From NCBI GenBank assembly GCA_008501825.1, contig QQUA01000002.1, forward strand, positions 1-64,000: a stretch of DNA of 64,000 nucleotides, in the 5' to 3' direction. A program made the position numbers and the translations under genes. This document shows positions 34,000-42,162 of this stretch, piece after piece (positions within the stretch are counted from its first letter, which is position 1; each line of letters starts with the position of its first letter). Origin of the DNA: Planctomycetota bacterium. GTDB lineage: Bacteria > Planctomycetota > UBA1135. The notes beneath the pieces are model-generated. The model was not told the origin of the DNA. It saw nothing but the letters and a program-made list of their open reading frames with translations, and searched no databases.

Positions 34000-34665
34000 T
34001 TATCCTTGCCGCCTTACCATTTCATTGATCCAAATGGGAGCGAAGGGCGAGGTGCATCCTTTAGAAACGGGATAATCACGATAAATCCCTAACTTCTCGC
34101 CGATGGCCAGGGCCCGCTGGCGGTGTTCCGGAAAGTGAATGCCAATTTCCGCGAGAGCGGTATTCATAGTCCACTGCACCACAGAATCGGCCGTTCCCAT
34201 TTCCGATTCGATGCGTTTCAAAAGCTCGGCCAATTCAAGTCCGTCCGGGCTTTTGGCCACCCGCTCGGCCGTCAGACTCCAGCCGGAGCGCAAAGCCATC
34301 GGATCGTTTGAAGCCATCCAATTTTGCCGCAAACTTTCTTTTTCAGGATGGCGCTTGATGACGTAGGCATTGAGCCAATCCGCCACTTGCACGAAAGTGA
34401 TCGATCGGACCATGTGATCCAATTCTTCCATGGATAAAGATTTGGGTTTGACCAAGAGGGTGGCCAGCAGCCGAGCCTCGATATTTCCCGTTTCCCATAA
34501 ATCCTTGGCTAACTCGTGGTTGGTCTTGATCGATTTAGCCAGTTTCCGAATCTCACCCAACCGAACGCCGAACTGATTGTCACCAGCCCCACGCTTCTGA
34601 TTTTGCTTCCGCATTTGTTCGTTGCCGAGGGCTTCAAGCTTGGTGAGGATTTCTTGGACGTTCAT
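34000..34665 (-). CDS. DNA alkylation repair protein (AlkD-like HEAT glycosylase)
   Basis: 221 residues from ATG 34665; an upstream in-frame ATG (34716) adds 17 residues unlike the family. The protein follows the AlkD family: NQFGVRLGEIRKLAKSIKTN, then LAKDLWETGNIEARLLATLL, where Trp and the L-x-x-x-x-x-E-A-R helix are typical, and FVQVADWLNAYVIKRH. Such enzymes are all-helical HEAT-like DNA glycosylases that remove alkylated bases such as 3- and 7-methylpurine. The ending SPFAPIWINEMVRRQ is also seen in relatives. It stands alone on the minus strand, following the FG-GAP gene by 84 bases. Confidence 0.85.
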   Translation of the reverse strand: MNVQEILTKLEALGNEQMRKQNQKRGAGDNQFGVRLGEIRKLAKSIKTNHELAKDLWETGNIEARLLATLLVKPKSLSMEELDHMVRSITFVQVADWLNAYVIKRHPEKESLRQNWMASNDPMALRSGWSLTAERVAKSPDGLELAELLKRIESEMGTADSVVQWTMNTALAEIGIHFPEHRQRALAIGEKLGIYRDYPVSKGCTSPFAPIWINEMVRRQG

Positions 34666-34749
34666 GATGGTGGTACTACTTTGGGTCGATGGGAGCTCTT
34701 GAGGCATGAGCTTCAAGCCTTTTCGGAGGTGAGAAGCCCTTTTTCAAGG

Positions 34750-36360
34750 CTATTCGATCTCGCGCCTGATCCAATTGGAGGCTCTTCCGGCCTCCGCAGC
34801 TTGAAACCAAACGGGCAAGGGTGCGCCGGCATGCCAGGGAACTTGGCCGGTTAGAGTAACGCTGCCGGCCGCATCGGCCGGTCTCGCCGCCAATAGCTCC
34901 GGTTGATTCAAGCTCAACATTAGGTTGAGCTGAGGCACGAAGGTAGCCCCATAGCCTTGATAGGTGAAGCCGAAGTAAATGGTTCCTAAAGGCGTGGCTC
35001 CGCTCACTTCCAAAGTTGCGCTTTGCGCCCGAACCAGATGCGGAACGGATAGAACCAAGCTAGGAGGAGGGCCGCCGGCGTAAATCTCCGCATAACCCTG
35101 ATTGCTCGGACCACCGGTCAAGAGCTGGGCCGCTCCGAGAATCAAATCGGCGTAACCGTCGCCGTTCAAGTCTCCGGCAGAATGGACTGAGCGGCCGAAC
35201 CAATCTCCGGTGCTTCGCCCGTCATAGGCATAGAGGATGGAACCGTTTTGTCCTGAGTAAACTACGGCTTTACCGGAAAGAATTCCATTGATGGAGTTTT
35301 TCGGGGCGCCGGTGATGAGGTCATCGAAACCGTCGCCGTTGACATCTCCTGCTCCGGCAACCGACCAACCTAAATAGCTTCCGGGAGCATTGCCTAAAAA
35401 TGTGTAAAGAAGGGCGCCGTCGGCACCGGAAATGACCCGGGCGCTGCCGGCATTGTGTCCTCCCTGGGCATCCTCGGGAGCTCCAATGATGAAATCGGGA
35501 GTGCCATCGCCGTTGACATCCCCGGCACCATCAACGGAATAACCGAACATCTCCCCTGCCGTCGGCCCTCGAATGAAGTAAATCGATTGACCGTCAAATC
35601 CGGAGATCACTTGCACGCTTCCGGATTCGGAACCATTGTCGTCATCGAAGGGCGCCCCCACGATGAGGTCGTCAAAACCGTCCTGATCCATGTCGCCGAC
35701 TCCACCTACGGAATAGCCATATCCATCGTAGAAATCCACTCCGGGACTTACGTATCGAACCGCACCGGTAGCTCCGGAAAACAAGGTTGCCGTTCCTACG
35801 GGATAGCCAAGATCTTCAGCGTTGTAAGCACCAACCACGAAGTCGCTGAAACCGTCGGCATCGGCATCGCCCGCCCCACTGACGGAGAACCCGAAAAAAT
35901 CACCGTAGCGGGAACCGGTTACGACGTGAAGAGTGCTGCCGTCAAAGCCGGAAAGAACCCGAGCCCGACCTTGAAAGGCTCCAAAAGAATAGCCGGGTGC
36001 GCCAACGATTACGTCATCGAAACCGTCAAGGTTGACGTCGCCTGCACCGCTAACGGAAGCGCCGAATTGATCGCCGCCGGCGGCACCGGAAAATTCGTAC
36101 AGCAGGGAGCCATCCAGTCCCGAGTAGACCCGGGCCACTCCGCTATCCAAAACGACGCCGGCGGCAAAGGGGCTGCCAATGATGAAGTCATCGAAGCCAT
36201 CGCCGTTGACGTCGCCGGCTCCAGCAACCGATATGCCGAAACCGTCATTGGCACCTACGCCTTCAAAGCTGTAAAGGATTTCCTGCCCGTGAATTGGGAA
36301 CGCGGCCGCCATCAGAATGGAGAAGGCGAGCCATGGTTTTGAGTGAAAGAAACGAATCAT
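34750..36360 (-). CDS. Secreted FG-GAP (integrin-alpha-type) repeat protein
   Basis: 536 residues from ATG 36360, which gives a signal peptide MIRFFHSKPWLAFSILMAAA ending FPIHGQ; the frame extends 15 codons further upstream. The body is at least seven FG-GAP repeats of about 60 residues. Each has a G-x-x-V-x-x-a-G-D-v-n-x-D-G-x-D-D calcium-binding motif (for example SVAGAGDVNGDGFDDFIIGS), as in integrin alpha beta-propellers. The last 100 residues are an Ig-like or sorting-type domain. It is probably a surface or secreted propeller for adhesion or binding. The repeats give the DNA internal periodicity. Confidence 0.9.
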   Translation of the reverse strand: MIRFFHSKPWLAFSILMAAAFPIHGQEILYSFEGVGANDGFGISVAGAGDVNGDGFDDFIIGSPFAAGVVLDSGVARVYSGLDGSLLYEFSGAAGGDQFGASVSGAGDVNLDGFDDVIVGAPGYSFGAFQGRARVLSGFDGSTLHVVTGSRYGDFFGFSVSGAGDADADGFSDFVVGAYNAEDLGYPVGTATLFSGATGAVRYVSPGVDFYDGYGYSVGGVGDMDQDGFDDLIVGAPFDDDNGSESGSVQVISGFDGQSIYFIRGPTAGEMFGYSVDGAGDVNGDGTPDFIIGAPEDAQGGHNAGSARVISGADGALLYTFLGNAPGSYLGWSVAGAGDVNGDGFDDLITGAPKNSINGILSGKAVVYSGQNGSILYAYDGRSTGDWFGRSVHSAGDLNGDGYADLILGAAQLLTGGPSNQGYAEIYAGGPPPSLVLSVPHLVRAQSATLEVSGATPLGTIYFGFTYQGYGATFVPQLNLMLSLNQPELLAARPADAAGSVTLTGQVPWHAGAPLPVWFQAAEAGRASNWIRREIE

Positions 36361-36436
36361 GAAGGGAGTAGCCATGTATGTGCTAGAAATCCACTTTACT
36401 AACAATGGGCTGGCTTTCAGGAATTCGCTGCTTCCC

Positions 36437-37843
36437 TCATCCGGTCGAACTCAGCTTGTCGATCAGGGTCACGACGGTGAAGTAGCCGAAAAAGCAGAAT
36501 GAAAAGGCCAGCGCCGCAATGCGAATCGGACCGGGTCTCAGTGGCCCGCGAAAGGTGGTCAGGCCAAGCCATAACAAGAGCCCGGAGTATAGAAACATGA
36601 CGGTGGCATTGAGGACCGCCGAAATCACCAAGAGTTGCATCGGCTGGTCCATGCCCAAGCTTAGGACCAGAATGCCAAATCCGATCAAGCTCCAAAGAAT
36701 GATGAAGTAAAGTCTGGTCGGCGTCCAGCGAGGGTTCTCTCTCAGAAAAGTTAGCTTAACGACGTCGACGGTCACGCGAGTCACGGCATCCAACACTCCG
36801 AGTTCGGTGGTCAATAACACGACCACCCCGGTCCAAAGAAAAAGGTGCCGAGCCCATCCTCCGAATCGTTGTTCCAGCGCCGCGGCTTCCGCTTCGATGA
36901 AACCCAAGCCTTCGCCAAGTTCGGTATTTTCGCCAAGAAGGGCATGGGTCAGCAAGCAGAACAACGTCAGGGAAATCAAGCAAAGCATGTAAAAGGAAGT
37001 GAATTGTTCCAAATTGGCCCGACGCCACCATACTTTCCATTTGGCCAGATTCTCGGGATGGTGATTCCAGGCGTATCCAATTTCACTAACCGCTTCTTCC
37101 CGACCGGTCAAAGGGCTGGTAATTCGACCGACCCACTTGCCCATGCCATAGCCCTTGTCTTTGATGTAGTTGGATTGAGCGAGGTTGGTGGCTCCACCGG
37201 CTCCGGCAAATGCAAGGGCACCCAGTAACACCGGCAACTCAATGCCTTCCGGAACGGTGCCGAAACCCAACAATCCTTCCCATAGAGCATTCAACGAGTC
37301 CGCTCGGACGACTACCGCCACCAGGATCAACAGCATGACGAAGATGGCCGAGACCAAGGTGAGTTGCAAGGTTTCCACCGTGCGATAAACCACCGGTCCC
37401 AAGGATAAAGCGAGGCCAACCAAGATGAGGCTTCCAATGGCAAATGGTACCGGCGTACCCCCGAGTTCCCAGGTCAAGAGTTCCGCGCCGCCGGTGGCCC
37501 AACCCGGCCAAATCCAAGGTAGAGTCGCACAAAGCAGGAAAACCGGACCGAAGATTCTGGATAGGCGGAAGAAGCCGGTGACTGCACTCTCTCCCGTAGC
37601 CAACGTGTATCGCTCAATCTCCATGTTCAAAAAGAACTGGACGGTGACTCCGATCACGCAAGCCCAAAAGACGGCAAAGCCCCATTGGGAAGTCAAATAC
37701 GGCCAAAGCACGAATTCGCCACTGCCAAGAGACAGTCCAACCAAAATGACGCCGGGGCCGAGCATCCGGCGGAGTCGAACCGGCGGCGGCAAGTCCTTTC
37801 GTGCCGGCGCCGGCAGAACTTTGTCCGGGGGGTGGATGGGCAT
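36437..37843 (-). CDS. Nramp-family transporter with altered metal-site motifs
   Basis: 468 residues and about 11 transmembrane helices. Overall similarity to Nramp is in LRRMLGPGVILVGLSLGSGE, the GY-type second helix and the long helical core. Canonical divalent-metal transporters have DPGN in helix 1 and MPH in helix 6. The equivalent places here read LGSGE and FAGAGGATNLAQSN, so the metal ligands are missing. It may carry a different ion or act as a related Nramp-like carrier; transport direction cannot be told. It is followed on the same strand by the FG-GAP gene 76 bases away; no link is apparent. Confidence 0.8.
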   Translation of the reverse strand: MPIHPPDKVLPAPARKDLPPPVRLRRMLGPGVILVGLSLGSGEFVLWPYLTSQWGFAVFWACVIGVTVQFFLNMEIERYTLATGESAVTGFFRLSRIFGPVFLLCATLPWIWPGWATGGAELLTWELGGTPVPFAIGSLILVGLALSLGPVVYRTVETLQLTLVSAIFVMLLILVAVVVRADSLNALWEGLLGFGTVPEGIELPVLLGALAFAGAGGATNLAQSNYIKDKGYGMGKWVGRITSPLTGREEAVSEIGYAWNHHPENLAKWKVWWRRANLEQFTSFYMLCLISLTLFCLLTHALLGENTELGEGLGFIEAEAAALEQRFGGWARHLFLWTGVVVLLTTELGVLDAVTRVTVDVVKLTFLRENPRWTPTRLYFIILWSLIGFGILVLSLGMDQPMQLLVISAVLNATVMFLYSGLLLWLGLTTFRGPLRPGPIRIAALAFSFCFFGYFTVVTLIDKLSSTG

Positions 37844-37913
37844 TCGGATTTACCTCACAATCTAGCAAGAATCCGGTTGCATTTCATATACTTGCAAGCA
37901 CCTCTTCGGCCAT

Positions 37914-38327
37914 ATGAGCGGTTTGGAAGGTATCCATTGGATGCCCGTGAAGGCTCGGCCAACTAGCATGTACAGAGTTCCGCCAGACCTTGACCTTTCT
38001 CCCGTAATTGGGAAGCACACTACCCAAATTGGCGTCGGCCAGTTTGATTTGCAAATCACCTTCGGTCCAGTCCACTTTGCAGTCCAATCTCCAATTCGAA
38101 TTTTTCGAGGAAAAGAGCTGATCGCTCAATGGCAGGAAGGAAAATGGCCGGATCCTGGTTTCTACGACATCATGAACGTAGAAGTTCTTCAATGTGAGAT
38201 CCCCAACGACCGGCAAATCGTGCTTCATTTTGAAAATGGTTTGGAAATGCTGCTCGAAGACAGTTTGGACCAATATGAATCCATGCAGATCTTCATAGCC
38301 GGCCGGCCGGGCCAGTGGATTATTTGA
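37914..38327 (+). CDS. Hypothetical protein, DUF6188-like
   Basis: 137 residues. The pattern of short beta strands (QIGVGQFDLQITFG, HFAVQSPIRIF) and the end VLHFENGLEMLLEDSLDQYE followed by MQIFIAGRPGQWII resembles small immunity- or DUF6188-type proteins. No signal peptide or catalytic motif is present. An open frame on the other strand lacks any comparable pattern. It may be an orphan immunity protein; that is speculation. Confidence 0.6.
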   Translation: MSGLEGIHWMPVKARPTSMYRVPPDLDLSPVIGKHTTQIGVGQFDLQITFGPVHFAVQSPIRIFRGKELIAQWQEGKWPDPGFYDIMNVEVLQCEIPNDRQIVLHFENGLEMLLEDSLDQYESMQIFIAGRPGQWII

Positions 38328-38403
38328 GCGGGATTTTCAGGTATGGTTTTAGTGGCACAAATTTTTATGGCATTAGGTTGAGTGCATCCGTTCCAATAGG
38401 GCC

Positions 38404-40059
38404 ATGGTCCCCCTCCGCCTGACTGCCATTCTGCTGGTCCCTCTCCTGACTTCGCTCCTTGCTCCTTCGGCCTTCGCCCTGCAACCGGATAAGGCTCAGG
38501 GGCCGCAGCAGCGGGGCCGCGGCCTTCACGGCTACATCGGCTATAGCGCCACCCAACCTCAGGATCGCGCCGCCTTCGGCTTTGGCATGGGCTTCTATTC
38601 CGCCGCCTGGTCGCTGATCGACCAACCTCTAGCCCATTTTCAGATCGGCCTCGCCAGTGGTTGGATATTGCCGGACAACCGTGACAACAAGGACCAGCCG
38701 CTGGCGCCGGAAGGTACCTTGGCCCGCAAGTGGCCGGAACGCGGACCGACTTGGGCCAGCGTTTTTCAAACCGTGGAAGGCGGCCTCGGCTACTGGCGCG
38801 GCAATCGGTTTCGCTATGGTCCGCCGAAGTTCAGCATGAACGCCACGCCCCAGTGCTACGACTACGAGGTCGGTTCCCCCGGATGGTCGTTTTTCTACGA
38901 CACCGAAGCGCTGCCGGATCATCGCTTGGGGATTGCCCAGTTGAGCAATCGCTTGCTAATTCCACCCGACGCATTGCCATTCACTGAAGATCCCAAAGGC
39001 AAGTTTTTCGGGTACACCTACATGGCGCTGCCATTCACCGATCCGGTTCCGGCTAAGGATGGAAAAGCACCCACCGGCGATCAAGCTTGGACTTGTTTCT
39101 TAAGCACGAAGAATTTCAAAGGCCCGATCGCTTATTACATCCCGGAAACCTGGAGCAAGATTGCCGACGTTTTCGATTATCCCTTCTTGCACGGCCGCGG
39201 CCTGGATTCACGACCGGGCCTGATGGGCGGCGGAGCGATGGAAATTAACACTGTGCCGCAATTGGTGGCGAAGGCGAAAGACGGCACGACTTATTCCAAA
39301 ATCCCAAGGTTGAGTTTCCCAGTCGATCGGAAAGGCCGAGCGGTGTTGGTGCAAGACGTGACCTATTACTCGCGCAAGGCGCTTTACGACGACTTCCTTT
39401 CCTGGCGGAACGGCGGCAAGGCTCCAAGTGGCCGTTTCAACATGGATGGCGCTTTTGTGGCCAAACTCAGCACCCGGACTCCCGGTTTCGATCAGGACGG
39501 CCAGCCGATCGAAGGCGTCGCCACCACCTTTGATACGCAAGTATTTGACGACAATACTTGGGGTTTGGTTTGGAAGCGAGGAGGGCACGCGCAAAGAGGT
39601 GATTTTCCTCAGTATTATCGCCACGAAAACGGCAAGCGGGTGGCCGTGCCTTTGAAAGAGGTACCCCGGGAAACCGGTTTGCGGGAAGCCGGTTTCAAGT
39701 TGGCGCAACCGGGCCAACCCTTCACTTCACCCAAAGCCGGCGCTTGGACCTCTCCTGGTGCGGCCGCCGGGCCGTTTCAGGTCGAACTCGGCGATGGATC
39801 GCTGGTTACTTATTCCTGGTACCGTTTCATTGACCAGCCTTCGTTTCAACAGTACGACTGGAGTGAAGAAAAGCAGCAAGCATTGCAAGCTTTCGTGGAG
39901 AAAATCCACGGAGCTTGGCCGATTGACCGCGACTACATGCCTCCGCCGACCTCCGGTCAACTCGTCGCCCTCGATCCCAAACTCCTGGTCAAGCCTCCCA
40001 AAGGCTTTGAAATTGGTTTCGTGCCGATCGTGACTCGACAAGAAATTGCAAGGCAGTGA
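38404..40059 (+). CDS. Secreted protein of unknown function
   Basis: 551 residues with a clear signal peptide (MVPLRLTAILLVPLLTSLLA, then PSAFA). The mature protein is rich in Trp, Tyr, Gly and Pro and begins HGYIGYSATQ. There is a recurrent pattern of aromatic-flanked segments (GSPGWSFFYDTEAL; GRFNMDGAFVAKLSTRTPGF; DNTWGLVWKRGG), suggesting a large beta-rich fold. I do not recognise a family. It stands as a single gene between the DUF6188-like gene and HigBA. An enzyme or binding protein acting outside the cytoplasm is likely. Confidence 0.6.
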   Translation: MVPLRLTAILLVPLLTSLLAPSAFALQPDKAQGPQQRGRGLHGYIGYSATQPQDRAAFGFGMGFYSAAWSLIDQPLAHFQIGLASGWILPDNRDNKDQPLAPEGTLARKWPERGPTWASVFQTVEGGLGYWRGNRFRYGPPKFSMNATPQCYDYEVGSPGWSFFYDTEALPDHRLGIAQLSNRLLIPPDALPFTEDPKGKFFGYTYMALPFTDPVPAKDGKAPTGDQAWTCFLSTKNFKGPIAYYIPETWSKIADVFDYPFLHGRGLDSRPGLMGGGAMEINTVPQLVAKAKDGTTYSKIPRLSFPVDRKGRAVLVQDVTYYSRKALYDDFLSWRNGGKAPSGRFNMDGAFVAKLSTRTPGFDQDGQPIEGVATTFDTQVFDDNTWGLVWKRGGHAQRGDFPQYYRHENGKRVAVPLKEVPRETGLREAGFKLAQPGQPFTSPKAGAWTSPGAAAGPFQVELGDGSLVTYSWYRFIDQPSFQQYDWSEEKQQALQAFVEKIHGAWPIDRDYMPPPTSGQLVALDPKLLVKPPKGFEIGFVPIVTRQEIARQ

Positions 40060-40191
40060 AAAGAAATGGAATTGGTTGGGGCGCGCGAAAATCTGAATGG
40101 CTGACTCCTTCACCAAAGCTACGACTCTAATTTCCTAATTTATCGCTCGAGCGCCCCCTCGCACGGAATTACGCTGTGAAAGCGCTAGACA

Positions 40192-40212
40192 ATAGCATGG
40201 AAGCCATGCTAT
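40192..40212. promoter_or_regulatory. Palindromic operator of higBA
   Basis: Arms ATAGCATGG and CCATGCTAT around AAG, perfect over nine bases, end 9 bases before the higB start codon. This is the expected place for the HigA dimer site that represses the pair. Confidence 0.7.
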
Positions 40213-40221
40213 CATCATTGA

Positions 40222-40515
40222 ATGATCTGTAAGTTCGGAGCCCAAGGGACCGAAGATGTTTTCAACGGCAAGAACACCAAAGCAGCACGCAAAACCTGCC
40301 CAAAATCGATTTGGGCGGTTGCTGCCAGGAAGTTGGATCAATTGGACTCGGCCAAGGCACTGGAAGATCTTAAGGCACCTCCCGGAAACCGCCTTGAGTC
40401 GCTTTCCGGTGATCGAAAGGGACAGCACTCCATCAGAATCAATGATCAATACCGCATTTGTTTCACCTGGACCGATTCTGGACCAGATTTGGTCGAAATC
40501 GCCGATTACCACTAG
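40222..40515 (+). CDS. higB: HigB-type toxin (RelE/ParE superfamily)
   Basis: 97 residues. The C-terminal segment [21 protein letters not shown] matches the conserved HigB core, where the paired arginines and the aromatic strand form the ribosome-dependent mRNA-cleaving site; [16 protein letters not shown] is the preceding family stretch. The toxin gene lies before the antitoxin gene, as is characteristic of higBA. The antitoxin gene starts 9 bases after its stop. A palindrome just upstream fits repression by the complex. Confidence 0.92.
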   Translation: MICKFGAQGTEDVFNGKNTKAARKTCPKSIWAVAARKLDQLDSAKALEDLKAPPGNRLESLSGDRKGQHSIRINDQYRICFTWTDSGPDLVEIADYH

Positions 40516-40524
40516 CTAGAAGAG

Positions 40525-40833
40525 ATGGTCCGAATTCCTACTCACCGCCAGCCCACCCATCCAGGAGAAATGCTTTTGGAAGAATTTCTCAATCCGATGG
40601 ACTTGTCCCAGAAGGATCTCGCAAATGGCATTCACGTCCCCTACCAGCGAATTAATGAGTTGGTGAATCGGCGCAGGGGGATTACTCCCAGCACGGCTCT
40701 TCGACTCGCCAAATTCTTGGGTACCACCCCTGAATATTGGATGAATCTCCAAGCTCGCTGGGACCTTTTTCATGCTCTGGCTTCAGAAAAGGAAGAACTA
40801 AAACAAATCCGGAGATCTCGAAAAGCCTGCTGA
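40525..40833 (+). CDS. higA: HigA-type antitoxin (XRE family)
   Basis: 102 residues with the HigA opening HPGEMLLEEFLNPMDLSQ and a helix-turn-helix (QKDLANGIHVPYQRINELVN), followed by the family segment ITPSTALRLAKFLGTTPEYW. It binds and neutralises HigB and represses the promoter. Start ATG is 9 bases after higB. The pair is complete and seems functional. Confidence 0.93.
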   Translation: MVRIPTHRQPTHPGEMLLEEFLNPMDLSQKDLANGIHVPYQRINELVNRRRGITPSTALRLAKFLGTTPEYWMNLQARWDLFHALASEKEELKQIRRSRKAC

Positions 40834-41129
40834 ATATTGATTAGGTCGAGACTTTTCAATCGAATGCGAAAAAGATGATTTCATCTACGAATCTACCTCG
40901 GCGGGCGAATCTCGCTGACTCTAAAACCAAGGCCGCCCAAAATCGGGCGACCCTGGAAATCCGAGTGAATCGAAAGATTATTGAATCACTGCGGCGATCG
41001 GGCAGCTTGCCCGAATTCATGGCTTCCAACGAGCGGATCCTCCGCTCTCCATTACTCAGTGAGCAGAATGGATCGGTGTAGGTCAAAATTTCTTGCGCGA
41101 ACCCGCGGAAATAAAATGCCACTTCCGCC
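40834..41129. other. Intergenic stretch with a doubtful 68-codon frame
   Basis: A plus-strand frame at 40875-41081 (TLEIRVNRKIIESLRR, then LPEFMASNER) has helical, basic composition but no family similarity or clear ribosome-binding site. An overlapping minus-strand frame is equally unsupported. I do not call a gene here. Confidence 0.4.
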
Positions 41130-41366
41130 TTATTCTGGCTTGACTTCGCCCTCCTCGGGATAAGCAAATACTTCGTCCAATCGCTGCTTCAGGGCGTGAG
41201 CAATGCGAAAAGCGACTTCCAGCGACGGGGAGTACTTCCCCTGCTCAATCGCGATGATGGTTTGACGAGTCACCCCGACTTTTTTCGCCAGTTCCGCCTG
41301 GGTCATTTCTCCATTTAAGAAGCGATGTTTCCGAATGGAATTGGTCACTTTGGTCGGCTTAACCAC
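41130..41366 (-). CDS. XRE-family transcriptional regulator
   Basis: 78 residues from GTG 41366. The helix-turn-helix is complete: [20 protein letters not shown], then [19 protein letters not shown]. The end [13 protein letters not shown] is usual for small YozG-like regulators that pair with a membrane protein. It lies 2 bases after the membrane gene on the same strand, so the two form an operon. The palindrome GTCAAGTAAACTTGAC before the operon is its likely binding site. Confidence 0.88.
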   Translation of the reverse strand: MVKPTKVTNSIRKHRFLNGEMTQAELAKKVGVTRQTIIAIEQGKYSPSLEVAFRIAHALKQRLDEVFAYPEEGEVKPE

Positions 41367-41368
41367 GA

Positions 41369-41797
41369 CTAGAACCCCCGGCGATAGGCAACCAGCTTGA
41401 CTCCGGTGCCGACCAAAGTAGCGACCACCGCGCTCAGGTAGATCGCATTTCCAATCCAGAAATGATCGACCTCGGCCAAGGTAAGACCCAAAGCTCCCAT
41501 GACCCCGACGGAGAAAACCACGTAGCCGACCATTTCACCGCGACGATCGATGTGGGTGTCCCGCTCGTCCGGTTCGAAATTATCCTCCCCACTGGCCGCT
41601 TGCGGGATAGCGATCAGAATGGACCCAAGGATGGTCAGGACGATGGTGGCCACCAGGGCTCCTACCAGTGGCCAGAGGTATTCGACCTCGACCAAGGGGA
41701 GATCCGCCGGCCGTTCGAGGATCCAGCCGAGGTAAACCAGGTAGGTAAGGAGATTGGCCCCCATCAGGACCCAACTGAGCTTTTCGGTGAATGACAT
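41369..41797 (-). CDS. Four-helix membrane protein, partner of XRE regulator
   Basis: 142 residues from ATG 41797 (the upstream extension would overlap the operator). Helices lie at about 6-28, 41-65, 88-108 and 113-135. Between helices 2 and 3 there is an acidic loop ([20 protein letters not shown]); the loop D-E-R-x-x-x-I-x-x-R motif is typical of DUF2178-like membrane proteins that are encoded beside small XRE regulators. A GAGGT ribosome-binding site is 5 bases before the start. Function is unknown; control of the regulator by membrane sequestration is a reasonable guess. Confidence 0.75.
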   Translation of the reverse strand: MSFTEKLSWVLMGANLLTYLVYLGWILERPADLPLVEVEYLWPLVGALVATIVLTILGSILIAIPQAASGEDNFEPDERDTHIDRRGEMVGYVVFSVGVMGALGLTLAEVDHFWIGNAIYLSAVVATLVGTGVKLVAYRRGF

Positions 41798-41809
41798 GTT
41801 TGACCTCAA

Positions 41810-41825
41810 GTCAAGTAAACTTGAC
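41810..41825. promoter_or_regulatory. Palindromic operator of the XRE operon
   Basis: GTCAAGTAAACTTGAC has perfect arms GTCAAG and CTTGAC with a four-base centre, 12 bases before the start of the membrane gene. It is the probable autoregulatory site. Confidence 0.6.
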
Positions 41826-42162
41826 ACGACAAAGTGTACGAAATTCTTTACATCATGTCGGGAATTTTTTCCATAAAATCGAGCCGGCGGCCTTGCAAGG
41901 TCAAACCGTCGAAGGAAACAGCCGCATGTGATAGGTAATGCCCACGAAAGCGGAGCCGGCGTGATGAACGCCGTCGAATTGATACAGCTGCTCGAATTGC
42001 CCTCCTACAATTTGGGCGCTGCCAACTCTAGTCATCAAGAAAACGGTTAATAGGATGCTGGCAGGAAGTGCGACTTTCGGCACGGAAAGAATCATTTCCC
42101 TGAACTTGAATGGAGTTGGTGATCAGCTAGCCATTTTTTACCGGAGCGTGAATATAAACGCT
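41826..42162. other. Intergenic stretch with one small secreted frame
   Basis: Apart from the short signal-peptide-bearing frame at 41901-42095, nothing recognisable is present. It separates the XRE operon promoter from the end of the Gfo/Idh/MocA gene. Confidence 0.45.
41901..42095 (-). CDS. Small secreted protein or truncated FG-GAP gene start
   Basis: 64 residues beginning with a good signal peptide (LPASILLTVFLMTRVGSAQ) and an AGGGAA ribosome-binding site three bases before its ATG. The mature part (QFEQLYQFDGVHHAGSAFVG) loosely recalls the first strand of an FG-GAP propeller, like the gene at 34750-36360, then stops. It may be a remnant of a larger secreted protein or a genuine short one. 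Confidence 0.4.
   Translation of the reverse strand: MILSVPKVALPASILLTVFLMTRVGSAQIVGGQFEQLYQFDGVHHAGSAFVGITYHMRLFPSTV

Noticed and set aside
34750..36360. Regular DNA periodicity that could be taken for a tandem repeat array
   Set aside because: It follows from the FG-GAP protein repeats and lies within one intact frame.
37884..38273. Minus-strand frame opposite the DUF6188-like gene
   Set aside because: The plus-strand translation shows a plausible fold and family-like C-terminus, while the minus-strand one does not.
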